64,000 nucleotides of DNA from Mangifera indica. Taxonomy: Eukaryota; Streptophyta; Magnoliopsida; Sapindales; Anacardiaceae. The first letter of the stretch is position 1, and each line of letters begins with the position of its first letter. A model generated the notes under the pieces. The model had not been told where the DNA came from. It saw only the letters and a program-made list of their open reading frames with translations, and made no database searches. Where the stretch lies: the NCBI RefSeq assembly GCF_011075055.1, contig NC_058146.1:7006001-7070000 (forward strand), read 5' to 3'. The position numbers and the translations under genes were made by a program. Positions 39,071-50,629 of the stretch are shown here, piece after piece.

Positions 39071-42000
39071 ATGGGTCATTTGAATGTAAGCAACTTGAAC
39101 ACTAGCAGCTATGGGCCTGCCACTTGCCCCCGGTACGCACTGCTTTCATTCCCATCACTTTTTATTTTTCATGTTTAATCTTTTTTTTTTTTTAAATTTA
39201 TTTTTAAAAAATATGCAATTTTTTTTTTTTGTTAAGTGTTACTGATATGTCATTTTTTCTAATGTTATGATCCAGTAAAAATTGGAAATTGAGGCCCCCA
39301 CAAGCTGCCATTATCCCTAATTATCATCTTCCAATGCGAAGTTTTGAGGTTAAAAACAGGTGATCTGTTGATTTTTATGGATGAATGTGGAATTTTTATT
39401 AAATATTTTGTATGTGATGGTCAAAATGTGGCTTTTGGCTCTGCCCTTTTTATATTTATACTTGGGATTGTTGATAAGATGTAGAAATCAATAGCAAAGA
39501 GTGAACCGGTTGTCCGTAGGGACGTCTAAACACAATCTTGTTGTGGAGAACTTTAATGTGGTTTTTGGTTCTGTCCTGTTGATTTTCGAGTATGAAATTC
39601 GGAGTTGATGTGTGGAAGGCTTTGTATGTTGTTGAAGTGCTAAACTTGGTTCTTAACTGTAATTGAATTTTTTACTTTGTCTATGCATTGTGTGGAGGTG
39701 CCAATGCATTACAAGTAAAGAATGTATAGTTAATCATCTTGGTCTTTATACAAAACATGAGTGACTTATGTCTCCGCTGCCCCATATTTTCGTAAGTTTG
39801 GTAGAACATTTTGGTATGCTTCTAGTAGAGGCTATAATCTTGTGGAAGTATGTTGTTCTGGCAGCGTTCTTAATTGTTTGAAATGAGAAAATAACTGGAT
39901 TTTTTTTTTCAGATAAAAGCAAATTAGAAATAGTTTTCTTTTGTGGGAGTTTGGTTTTTGACTTCTCTTTGGGTGTCACTGTCAGTAGAATTCCCAGGAA
40001 ATTTTTTTTTCTTCACCTGCCTTAATTGTAGGGAGCTTTGGGTTAAATCTGTTTTCTATTAGGATATATTATGTTGTTTGAGGGTTGCTTTAATATAAGC
40101 GGCTTGTTTTGTCTCTAGATTTAAACAGTCTTGTTTGATTTTTTTATTGGTCTTTTCTTCTTTTCTCTTTTTGGTTAGGCCTTATGTACATAGGTACTTA
40201 TTTATAATTTATGAGTTTTCTTATATGAATCTTGGAAAAACCACATCTTAAAAACTAGTTGTTGAAATTCCATATACAACCCACACTAGAAGTTCTTATT
40301 CATATACACTTCACAACCTTGATGCCCATGTGGGTTAATTGTGCGTTAGCTCTCCGCTAACTTTGGATGAACACTACAATGTTAGCGTCATCACTTGTGC
40401 AATGTGGGCTAATTGTGCGCTAGTTTCTTGCAAACCCTAGACGAATACTACAATGTCAACGTTACCACTCGTGCCACATGATTGCAACTGAGAGATGTGA
40501 TATTGACTCTGATACCAAATAATATGAATCTTGGGAAAACCACACTTTAAAAATTAACTGTTAAGATTGAAGAGCCTAAAACCATATAAACCCTACACTA
40601 GCAGTGTATACTTTTCAATGTGAAATCCAATTCTCATACTTAACACTCGGGATCCAAATATTTTCTATATGTTAATATTAATCGTATATTATGTACCGTG
40701 TACAAATTTTTCTTTCAATTGTAATTACTTCTTCAACAAATATAAGTTCTCAGGAGTTTCTTGCCCTTAAAAATAAAATAAACAAATTCCTATACATAAG
40801 TGAAGAAAAGAAAAAGGTTGCAATCTATCTATATTTTCCATTTAGAATCACTGATGTTTTGATTGGAATAATTTTATTTTTGTGGGAAAAAGCTTGAATA
40901 GACTCATTTTACCTAGAGTATTAGATATTAAGTCATTTTACCCAAAAAAATGAACTAACAGATTCTTGTTTTGAGGCAAGTAATTGGGGTATGATTTATA
41001 CTTCTGCATGATGTAAAAGTCAAATTGTTTGGACAAGGGGAAACGATTTGTTAGAAACTGTAGTTGATTGAGTTAAAAAAGAATACTGGATTAAGTTGAT
41101 ATCTTTTGGTCATATTTCACAAAGAATTGGTGAAACTGTAGTTGTGATTATTGAAACTAAGGCTTCCTGGAAATGTGCTTCCTTGTTTTGGAGGGATTTC
41201 TGCTAATGTTTTTTTTTTTTTTTTAATTTTCCATACTTTTACACTGATTGTAGGACATCAACAGAGGATATAAAGTCACTTCGATTGATAACAGCCATTA
41301 AAACACCATATCTACCTGATGGGAGATTTGATCTTGAAGCTTATGATGACCTGGTTAATAAACAGATATCAAATGGTGCTGAAGGTTTGATTGTTGGTGG
41401 CACAACTGGTGAAGGACAATTGATGAGCTGGGATGAACATATAATGCTTATTGGCCACACAGTTAATTGTTTTGGTGGAGCAATTAAAGTAATTGGAAAC
41501 ACTGGAAGCAACTCTACCAGGGAAGCAATTCATGCCACTGAACAGGGTTTTGCTGTTGGTATGCATGCTGCTCTTCACATCAATCCTTACTATGGTAAAA
41601 CTTCTTTGGAGGGCTTGATTTCTCACTTTGATTGTGTGTTATCTATGGGGCCAACCATTATATACAATGTTCCATCACGGACTGGACAAGATATCCCCCC
41701 ACGTGTGATTGAAACTCTGGCTCAGAGTCCTAACCTGGCCGGTGTTAAAGAGTGTGTTGGTAATGATCGGGTTGAGCATTATACAGACAAAGGGGTTACT
41801 GTGTGGACTGGAAATGACGACCAGTGTCATGATGCTAGATGGGACCATGGGGCTACTGGGGTGATATCTGTTACCAGCAACCTTGTTCCTGGGCTGATGC
41901 AAGAACTTATGTTTGGAGGAAAGAACCCTTCACTCAATTCTAAGCTGATGCCCCTGGTTGAGTGGCTCTTTCAGGAACCAAACCCCATTGCCTTAAACAC

Positions 42001-42181
42001 AGCTCTGGCTCAACTCGGAGTTGTGAGGCCAGTATTCAGATTGCCATATGTACCTCTTCCTCTACAGAAAAGGGTAGAGTTTGTGAATTTGGTGAAGAAA
42101 ATTGGAAGGGAGAATTTTGTTGGAGAGAAGGATGTTCAGGTTCTGGATGATGAGGACTTTATTTTGGTTGGTCGATATTAG
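39071..42181 (+). CDS. dapA: 4-hydroxy-tetrahydrodipicolinate synthase, chloroplastic (DHDPS)
   Basis: Exons 39071-39132, 39276-39359 and 41254-42181, with phases that join correctly; 357 residues, close to the usual plant length. The enzyme condenses aspartate semialdehyde with pyruvate, the first committed step of lysine synthesis in plastids. The class I aldolase barrel is visible: [10 protein letters not shown] near the active site, the tyrosine in [10 protein letters not shown], the Schiff-base lysine in AGVKECVG and the arginine of [18 protein letters not shown] and NTGSNSTRE, which form the allosteric lysine site in plants, are intact, so feedback inhibition is expected. The first in-frame ATG after the stop at 38861 is 39071; it gives a short N-terminal extension that should act with exon 2 as transit peptide. 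That start is less certain than the rest. Intron 2 (39360-41253) is long and carries a TRIM-like insertion. Confidence 0.92.
40224..40645 (-). mobile_element. Probable TRIM (miniature LTR retroelement) in DHDPS intron 2
   Basis: Two direct repeats, about 40224-40325 and 40524-40645, share ATGAATCTTGG(A/G)AAAACCACA and ACACTAG(A/C)AGT. On the minus strand the repeat at 40645-40524 begins TGTTAAGTATGAG and is followed by TGGTATCAGAGTCAAT (40517-40502), a match to the initiator-Met tRNA primer-binding site. The interior is only about 180 bp, too small for genes. The second LTR is truncated and no target duplication was found. Confidence 0.6.
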
Positions 42182-43440
42182 TTACATTAGTTTTCCCGTT
42201 CAGTGTTTTAGTTTGCTGTTTCTGTTGAAGATAAATTTTCTAGCTTTTTAATTAGTGCTTTAAATTAATAGTCGCTACTGAGAAGTTACTTGAGCATGTG
42301 TGATGGCAATGTTTGGACCCTTTTTTTTCTAAGCATGCTACTGCTGCTTAGATATTAGTACATAATGTGATATTATAAGTGTGTTTTTTTTAAGGTAGAT
42401 GTTGCAATTCCTTATGTGTCTTTTATGCTCATTGTTTATTAGGGTTCAGGTTTATCAAGCAGTATGAATATTTTGATCAGGGATTAGCCGATACGGAACT
42501 TGGGTTTGATCTAATTCAGTTTGACATAAGGGAGTCAAGCTTGAGTTTGAGATCGAAATGATGAGTCAAACTCAAGTTTGATATTGTAGCAATTATTAAA
42601 ATTAATTATTAAGGATTAATTTTAAATAATTATGTTTTTTAACTAAAAAGAAATGTGGAAGAAAATTGATATTATTGAAGAAAGAAGTGAGTAAACTTAT
42701 TGTAAATTGAGTTAAGTTTCTTTCACTTAATGGGGGAGTTTTGGTATTGGGTTGAGCGTTTTACTTACAGAATGGAAAGTAAATTGTTAAAGTGTCTTGT
42801 TTTAATATAGGATTTAGTTGAGCTGAGCTCAGTCAAATCTTAAATTCCAGACTTGTGCTTGTGTCATGACTTCTTATTGACTTGACTGAACTGAGTTGAT
42901 AATTAAGTTTGAGTCAATTTAATTTGAATTGAACCTTGATGTTGGGTGGCTTTTGTGTCTCGTTTTTAAACATGTTAAAGCTAAAATTAGTAAGGCAAAT
43001 TTTAGTGGCTTTTGTGATCAAATCCTGATAAACGCACAAACCAGGCTCAAAAGTAAAGGCTGAATGATTGAACACAAGGCACAATAGATTTTGGGCCGAA
43101 GCCCCCTAAGCCCTTAATTCCCTGTAGTTCTCTTGATGATTACTGCCAACTTCTTCCTCTTATTTGTAAGTGTAATAATAGGTTTGCCGGATTACATGTT
43201 GGGTTTCGCTTGACAATGGCCTTCTTTCTGGCAACAGCCCCTGCACTCTTATCACTTCTAAAATCAGCTAATCAATCCAGACACATAAATTATAGAATTC
43301 TCTCAAAATTGTAGAAGACACAAGATATGAAATTAATCCTAATGTAAATATTCCTTATTAAGAAATATTCCAACAAACATGAAATATTCCAACAATAAAC
43401 AATAATTATTCCAGACAACCAATGTATCAAGGAACAAATA
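42182..43440. other. DHDPS 3' flank and degenerate repeat sequence
   Basis: 42182-42470 is a probable 3' UTR and flank. 42475-42945 contains GAGTTTGAG/TTGAGCTGAGCTCAGTCAA words like the hAT MITE family, but its ends (CAGGGATTAG, TTGAACCTTG) are weak. 43020-43440 shows no gene. Confidence 0.4.
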
Positions 43441-43499
43441 AACTATTCTGACAATAGATGTGCTAGATCGTCCTAGGCTGAATCCCCCAAATTCCAGAA

Positions 43500-43808
43500 T
43501 TAACTTCTAAACTCTGATCCTTCTCTCTCCCATTTACCATTTAAATAATTGATTTGCTTCTTATCCTTTTCAGCTGTCAGTTGCGCCAATGTTTTCCTTC
43601 CTTTATTAACTGATTCTGATCCATCTTTGAGAGTTTTTTGCTCGCTTTCCTTCCCTTTTTCCTTTGGTATACTAGTTCTAATACATGGCCTAACAAAAAC
43701 CCGCTCCCCAAAAACAAATTTCACCTTGTCCCCAAGGTGAAGAGTAGGTAATTGCTCCTTGAGAATGTCGAAACAGTCCCAAGTACCCTCCCATACCAAC
43801 ATATTCAC
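43500..43808 (-). pseudogene. Chromovirus-type Ty3/Gypsy integrase C-terminal fragment
   Basis: The minus-strand frame contains LVWEGTWDCFDILKEQLPTL followed by HLGDKVKF. This is the typical ending of plant Ty3/Gypsy chromovirus polyproteins, where a chromodomain-type W-E-x-TWE segment precedes F/LPxxHLxDKV. A charged, repetitive tail follows. No other part of pol was found nearby. Confidence 0.65.
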
Positions 43809-43879
43809 TCATTTAACTAAGATCACTTCAAGCGAATCATGGTGGTCATGTCGAAGTTCAAGAAAAATAATACCATTTA

Positions 43880-44045
43880 TATCTATTTTGAATACATAAT
43901 TATGTATACATTTATATATATCATCATATGATTAGATATTATTTTATTTTTAATTAAAAATTACTTAATTATATGATAATATATATAAATATATAATATT
44001 TATATACTTAAAATAAATATACATAGTTTTATTGATTCAAAAACA
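43880..44045. repeat. AT-rich MITE-like repeat (family with 60210 and 61592)
   Basis: The sequence TATATATCATCATATGATTA(G) with ATTATTTTATTTTTAATT, ATGATAATATATATAAAT and ATACATAGTTTTATTGAT is shared with 60210-60400 and 61592-61790, with partial matches near 26000. It forms imperfect inverted repeats. Ends and class are not resolved. Confidence 0.5.
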
Positions 44046-44220
44046 TCCTTGGGTGGACTTGTAATTCCACATCCTCAATAAGAAAAGGGGGCAATAGCTT
44101 GCTGGAAAAGGTTGGTCCAATAACCCTTTTAAGTTGTAAACGTGATTTGAGTTGCACAATTCCACGTAAAAATTACCGGCCTATTAAGTGCACACGGTAC
44201 AAACTCTATTCACTTGTCAT

Positions 44221-44549
44221 TAGGGTTAAATTCGAACCGAATCTATTTGAGCTTAAGCTCAAGTTTGGTTCGAATGAGCTTAAAACGAGTTAGCCTTATA
44301 CGAACTCGATTGAGCTCGAGCTACTTGCCAAAATTTTTAGTTAAAATTTTGATACAAAACGACGTCGTTTTAACCAATATGTATTAAAACGACGTCGTTT
44401 TAATAACAAAAAATGAGTCGAGTCAAATTCAAACGGAGTTCGAGCTTGACTTTCACAAGCTTGACAAACTCGAGCTCGAACTTAAGCTTAGCTATATATA
44501 AACCGAGCTAAGTTTGAGTTTGACTCAATTCGGTTCGAATCCAGCCCTA
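44221..44549. mobile_element. hAT MITE copy 3 with exact 8-bp target duplication
   Basis: A 329-bp element with ends TAGGGTTAAATTCGAAC and GTTCGAATCCAGCCCTA, flanked by CTTGTCAT on both sides (44213-44220 and 44550-44557). It carries two perfect AAAACGACGTCGTTTT palindromes at 44356-44371 and 44386-44401. Confidence 0.93.
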
Positions 44550-44557
44550 CTTGTCAT

Positions 44558-45237
44558 TGTATATGAAATTATTATTGGGAAGAAAAGAATCAAATTAATA
44601 AAACTAAAATTAAACTGTCTCCTTCTTGGTTGAATTATATGACAAAAAATAAGTAATCAAACAATCAAAAACAAATTATTATTGGAAAGAAAACAATTAA
44701 ACTAATAAGACTAAAATTAAACTCTTTTTCTTGATTGAACTATATGACAGAAAACAAACAATCAAACAATCAAAAACAACTATAGTAAAAAAAACATTGC
44801 AATTTAACGAAAAAATCTCTTCAATGTGGAGAGCAAAACCACGGACATTACCCAAATATACCGATCTGCTATATCCAAATTAATAGTACATAGTTTTCAG
44901 CGTAAGAATGGCTACACAACCCTCCAAAGCAACTAGTAGAAAAATAAAGAATATCACAATAAACTTGTAAGACTATATCTCATGTTACGAGTATCAAAAG
45001 CAAATCTCCATCATCCAAAATATAACACCAAATGTGCCTAAAATACTGTAAAAAATTGAGAGTAATTCAACGGTAGAAGAAAGAGAAAAAGACATTTCTC
45101 TAAGAGCTATCTAGATTGAACTACACAATATAACCAGTCACATTCCAACATAGATAACAACTTATCTGAAAACAAAACGTGATCTCCATTGTTTAAAATA
45201 TCATTTTTATCTGCTTTTCTCTCTTTTTCTAACTTTT
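44558..45237. other. Intergenic sequence with short direct repeat
   Basis: A unit of about 125 bp around 44565-44690 recurs at about 44676-44790 (ATTATTGG(G/A)AAGAAAA, AAACTAATAA(A/G)ACTAAAATTAAACT, ATATGACA(A/G)AAAA). No gene is seen. Confidence 0.5.
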
Positions 45238-45242
45238 ATGTG

Positions 45243-45243
<1 letters not shown>

Positions 45244-45334
<91 letters not shown>
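45244..45334. repeat. Long (AT)n microsatellite
   Basis: About 90 bp of uninterrupted AT alternation. The predicted peptide of repeated YI residues across it is an artefact. Confidence 0.97.
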
Positions 45335-45338
<4 letters not shown>

Positions 45339-45529
45339 AAACCTTATTTTGCCCTAATTTATGAATATAATAGGTCAAACTTTTTTCATTATATAAATTT
45401 GAGTTTTTCTACATAGAAAGGGATCCAAAAACCCAACTGTAATACCCTTAGGTATGTTCTAGGGGTGATGATGTCTTTTGACCCTGTTTTAAGATATTTT
45501 CCATTTTAAATATATATATGTATGGGTGT

Positions 45530-45564
<35 letters not shown>

Positions 45565-46129
45565 AAAAGAAAAAAAAAAGAAAAAGAAAAAGAGATAAAG
45601 AGAAAAGATAAAGATGTATATAAAGAGAGAAAAGACAAAAAAAAATAAAGGAAGCTTCAAGGCTTTTCCATCATCTTCCTATCCATTTCAGCAGCCACCA
45701 TTTCTCATGCTATTTTCCTTTGTTTTGTGAAGATAAAGGAAGGAATTGAAGGGGTTTTGGAAGACAAAATAAGAAAAGGAAACAAAGAAGTACTTTGGAA
45801 GCCTTGGTAACCAAAATATCTCCTTCCTTTTCCTTTACCTATGATTATATATATATTTGATACATGTTATATGAATATGTTAATGTGTTTTGGTATTGAT
45901 TTAAGGTGATTTTGGTGATAAAGGAAACAAGACAAGAAAGAGGAAGCCAACTTACCAAGATTGACTTGAAACAAGGTAAAAAGTGTCATCCTTGATATGT
46001 TACATGTTTTAGGCTTTTAGTTCCTTGGATCTATGTTATAAATGATGATTTTGAAGTTGAGGAATGTTGTTTTGCCATTTGGAATATCTATGTGTGTGAT
46101 TTTATTGTTGGCAGAGAGTTGGTTAATAT

Positions 46130-46500
46130 TTACAGTTTTACCACTGATTTCATCCCACATTTTGTTGTCTTATCTAATGAATCATAAGTGATATTATAGC
46201 TTGTTTGAAAGCCCTTTGAATCCTCTTTCCAATGATATATAACTTGTATGAATTAGAGATCATTTGGACTGTTAAATATTGTATGAATCAAAAGGATTGT
46301 TTTACTAAATAAACAGTGAAGACAATTTTTGCCATTGATTTTATCTCACGTTTTGGCTTCCTTATCTAATGAATTAGGAGTGCTATTATAGCTTGTTGGA
46401 AAGCTCTTTGAATCATCTTTTCAATGATATATAGTTTGTATGAATTAGAGACTGTTTGGGCTATTAAATTGTATGAAAAAGAAGGCTGCCCTACCAAATG
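46130..46500 (+). repeat. 190-bp tandem duplication inside the solo LTR
   Basis: Two copies of a block running from TTTTACCACTGATTT(C/T)ATC through TTATCTAATGAAT(C/T)A, ATTATAGCTTGTT(T/G)GAAAGC and CAATGATATATA to ATGAATTAGAGA. They are offset by about 190 bp and about 85 percent alike by eye. Confidence 0.8.
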
Positions 46501-46764
46501 AACAGTTCTATAAACAGTATTTCACAATTTTTGGGAAAGAAAGAAAAGGAGAAAAAGGAAAGGAAGAAAGAAAGAAAGAAAGGAAAGGAAAGAAATGAGA
46601 GATAAAGAAAAACAAGAAAAAGAATTTGAGGTTTAAGATTTAGGGGTCGTCCCAAGAGTATGGTTTGGTGAGTTATGAATATATTTAGATGGAAGCAAGA
46701 TTAGTAAGATATAAGACACACATGCATGCTATAAACTATGAGAGGCACTTTACACTACACTGCC

Positions 46765-46860
46765 CATAGTAGGGCACGTTCGCAGTAGGACACGTCCGTA
46801 GTAGGACATAAACCCCTAGTAGAGTCCGCTCGTAGTAGAACATGCTCGTAATAGAGCTCA
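46765..46860 (+). repeat. Short degenerate tandem repeat in the solo LTR
   Basis: Units of about 17-20 bp with the core (C/T)GTAGTAG(G/A)(A/G)C(A/G)(C/T): CATAGTAGGGCACGTTCG, CAGTAGGACACGTCCG, TAGTAGGACATAAAC and later GTAGTAGAACATGCTCG. Confidence 0.65.
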
Positions 46861-47529
46861 ATTCAGATTCAAAATAGTGTAGTGAGAGAAAGGAAGAGAT
46901 GTCGAGCTTAGAAATGTGTCAAATCCCTATAGTCAGCTTTTAGAAAATATCAAATAGATACCAGATAGGATAAAGTATGACCCAAATAGTAAAGAATGAA
47001 TCAGATTATCCTCTCGATTTCTTATAAAGGTTATGATGGGGGTTGAGTCCCGAGAGAGAGTTAGAACAGAAAATGAGATAGTTTATTTAATTCTTTCCCC
47101 TTAATGAGTGTTCTTATCTCTCACTTCTTTTTCTTTCATGATTGCAGGTACAGATGAACGTGGTAACTACGAGGCAGGGTTAGGTCAACAAAGATAGATC
47201 CGATTGGAGTAGGTTATCTCTGATTTATATTACATGCATACAGTCGCATGTTCTAATTGACTTTTGACCTTTTTGAGATGATTGTACAGTTGTATAGGAT
47301 TACTCCATGTTTTCATATGCTTCCAGATGAGTTTTTATATGAGTATATACATTTTTTGTTCGCTTTTAAATTTTTAATTTTCTTAGAATAATTTCTAAAC
47401 ACTTTTAGTGATGCGTTCATTTTAAAGTATTTCAAAGAAAAAAAATAGATGCTTCATATATCAATTCGTAATATTTTTCCTTCGGTGGGTAGTACTTTTT
47501 TTGGGAGGGATGTTACACCAACAATTATT

Positions 47530-48990
47530 GTTCACTTGTCCAACTCCTTTTTGTAGCATTCAATTAGATGAATCATGCTCCAATTCTAGTAGGAGTTGAT
47601 AAAATGTTTGTTGGTCACTTGCATATACTTTGGAAATTATGTTTACTACTATATGGAATACCTTAGAGCTTGAATTTGTTAGTGAATCAAAAACACTTTT
47701 ACTATATGTGCATCGTCTGCTTTAAAATACAAGGAAAGACAATTTGAAAATTGGGAAGTATGTTTTTAAAAATGAAGAGCAAATTTAATAATATAGAAGA
47801 TAAAGAAATAATCAATTATATCTTAGAAAGTCTTGGAACTGATTATGATGTTATAGTACCAAATTTAATGTCTAAGATAAAATCCCAGCTTGACCTTATA
47901 AGAAGCATAATACTTACTTCAAAAGCTTGCACTAGGACTAGAAAAGGTTGCTCAGAATTTTGCCTCAACAAACTCTCTTGATTATTATGGCTTATATGCT
48001 CACCCAACAACTATTTTAAAGAAACAAGGACAATTCTTTTTCTAAGATAGCCAATCTGTGATCACTCATACCTATCTTGAAACTCAAAGAAATCTGTCTT
48101 ATGCGTTTATAGCTATAACACTCCATCTTCTCATATAGCAATATGCAAGACCCTAGAAATTTGAGTGATCAACAGTCTCTAGTAAAAAGTAATGGGTGTT
48201 GACAATGGTTTATGTCAGAATAACATACTTTTTAGTCCTTTACAAAATATCAGGGTTATCCACCACAATTTTCCAAAAAAAAAATGGTAGAGATTTTGGT
48301 AGAAGCAAAGTCATTTGCCAAGTCTCTGGAAAACTAGGACATATGACCTTGCAATGTTGTCATCAGTTAAATAATCACTATAATGCACAAACTGTAGTGC
48401 CTGGTTTTATCGTGGTGTTTTAGGGAAATATTAGCTCGGTGGAGATTCTAATTTGAGGTATCATAGCCAGTTCAATCCTCAACACACATTTCAATCTCCT
48501 TCTCCAACTTACACAACATTTTGATCATATTACTTCAGACTATGTTACTAACAGATCTACTAATCAAAATGATTCTAATTAGCGTGCTTAAGTTTTTGTA
48601 GCACAAAACTAGAACAATTTATAGTCCAATGTTACTCATCTTGTCCTTGATGACCAAGTAGCCAATCCATCTACTCTCCAAGATAATTCATGGTGTATAG
48701 ACTCTGGTGCTAGTGATCACATAACTTTAAATCTCTCTCAACTTGCCATTACCTCAACCTCTTATGGATCAGATCCATTGTAAGGTGGAAATGGTGAGTG
48801 CTTGTCTATTTCACATACTGGATTTGCTTCATTGCCTAGTATATTTCATTCTAGAGCAATTCATCTGCAACAAATTCTCTGTATTCCTAAAACAACTAAA
48901 AATTTATATAGCATATAAAAATTACTAGGGAAAATAATATGTTGTTCATGCTCTAGTTGTTTTTCCAAATAAGTCTTTTATGACACAAGA
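47530..48990 (+). pseudogene. Copia gag-protease remnant
   Basis: 47751-47981 resembles the Copia gag UBN2 region (ILESLGTDYDVIVPNLMSKI). A zinc-knuckle-like CQVSGKLGHMTLQC lies near 48319-48360. The protease site WCIDSGASDHIT lies at about 48690-48722, and a following block has ILCIPKTTKNLYSI near 48870-48918. All are in separate frames. No LTR was found; it abuts the solo LTR target duplication, so the LTR inserted next to or into it. Confidence 0.7.
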
Positions 48991-48999
48991 GACGTGATC

Positions 49000-49860
49000 A
49001 TCATGTTATAGCTACTATTAAAATTTCTAAAACTATTTGTTCCATTGTAAAAAATTATGGCAACTTAGTTTTTCACATTCGACCAAAGGAAAATTCTATT
49101 GTTTTTTAGCCAAAATCATTGTTCCACTCTACCAATTGATCAATAAATTAATGAAAAATCATTTTTCATTATCTAACGACTAATTTTAACTTAAAATTTT
49201 TTTTCAATATACTAATCAAAATTAAAAAATTTAACCCTAAATCTCAAACTTTCTACTAACAGAAAATCTATTATTTTCTAGCAAAACAAATAGTTTATAC
49301 ACACAAATTAGGTCTTAGTATAATGAATAAACGACTTTCATCAACTAACAACAACCTTTTTTGTTACTCTATTTTCCAATTTTACTGAATTTTAGATGAA
49401 ATTTCAAATGGAAAAGTGTTTGAGAAGCTAAAAGTTAGAAATGAGGGTAAGGAAAAATCTTTGTTTTTGTCTCGTTCATCATTATTTTACTACAAAGATA
49501 CAAAATTAAGTTGAAAAAAAAAAGGGTGATATTTGAGAAACTTTCAGGGTGAAGTGGTGGCCCCTTGGGTGTAAGGTTGCAAAACAAAATTACAGAATCT
49601 TTGCATCTCTTTGAATAGCTAGCGCAATCAGTATGTTTAATATGAATTAAATATATTTGCCAACTTTTTAATTTGTAAATTTTTTTAAATGAATGATATA
49701 CTTATCATTTTTATCATGGTTATTTAAATTATCTATAATTTAGTAGTGAGACTTCAGTATAATCTTTTAGGATATAAATTGTGTATTTTACCCTATTTAA
49801 AATAATATTTTTTTTACTTGACTATTTATGTTTTTATTTCTTCTTTTGGTTTGTTATGGC
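49000..49860. other. AT-rich intergenic sequence
   Basis: 49090-49580 has phrases resembling fold-back element arms (GGGTGATATTTGAGAAACTTT, CCCTTGGGTGTAAG), too decayed to delimit. The rest shows nothing supportable. Confidence 0.35.
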
Positions 49861-50039
49861 TTGTTTGGATTAATTAAATTAAGATTGAGATTTGAATAAT
49901 TATATTAGAATATGAGAAATAATAAGGGAAAAATAAATCACTTTATATGGGAGCACGGAAAAAAAAAAAAAAGAATAGGAGAATAGATTGCACTTTTATG
50001 TAACTATTATGGTATATGATATTATGGTGATACAATAAG

Positions 50040-50545
50040 AATGAAAAATAATATTTTCGAAACTCATTATCAAATTAAGCCATGTAGTCAAGTTCCCAAA
50101 GATGTTAGGATGAAATTTCAAGAGATGCTAGAAGCAATAAAAAAAGTTACTAATGATGATGATAATGGTGATGATATATTTAAAGAGTAAGATATTAATC
50201 CAAGTAATGGTAAATTTGATAATTCTTTAAAATAAGGAAATTGTAATTCAAGAAATATGTAAATATCTTTATGGCAATGCATTACCATTTAATTTAATGA
50301 GAAGTCTTCTCTTTATTGACATGTTAAAGTTAGTGGATGAGTATAAAAAGGGATTGAAACCTCCTATTTATCATGAAACACAAGTTTCTTGTTTGAAAAG
50401 AAAGTTTGATCTCGTGGGAAAATAACTAGAAAATATAAAAATGAAAGGAAAATGAATGGTTGCACATTAATCTCAGATAAGTGGATGGATGGAAATGGTA
50501 GATCACTAATTAACTTTCTTGTTAATAGTTTTGCTAGCTCTTTAT
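50040..50545 (+). pseudogene. hAT transposase fragment, plus orientation
   Basis: Fragments read as the post-BED block (CSQVPKDVRMKFQEMLEAIKK, about 50075-50140). Next is LPFNLMRSLLFIDMLKLVDE (about 50280-50345), then the DUF659 block with CLKRKFDLVGK and SDKWMDGNGRSLINFLVNS (about 50385-50535). Frameshifts and stops break it. Confidence 0.7.
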
Positions 50546-50629
50546 CCTTTGCAAATTTTCTACATAAATTAAGCATATATGAATGTCTATAAATGAAATT
50601 TGTGACTTATTTAACTTTTTTGCATTAGT

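Larger units (their letters stand above)
45438..47517 (+). mobile_element. 2080-bp solo LTR (Tekay/Del-like Ty3/Gypsy), perfect 5-bp target duplication
   Basis: It begins TGTAATACCCTTAGG and ends GGGAGGGATGTTACA, the termini typical of large plant Tekay/Del LTRs. Both sides carry CCAAC (45433-45437 and 47518-47522). There is no second LTR or internal domain between, so it is a solo LTR left by recombination. Inside are TA tracts (about 45533-45561), a tandem duplication of about 190 bp (46130-46500) and a short degenerate GTAGTAGGACACG-type repeat (46765-46860). Orientation follows the TGTAATACCC end. Confidence 0.9.

Noticed and set aside
45189..45416. Open frame with a long repeated YI stretch
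   Set aside because: It is a translation of an (AT)n microsatellite; no coding signal outside it.
46740..46870. Spaced GTAGTAGGACACG repeats, considered as a CRISPR-like array
   Set aside because: Units are adjacent and degenerate with no uniform spacers, in a plant LTR; a simple tandem repeat explains them.
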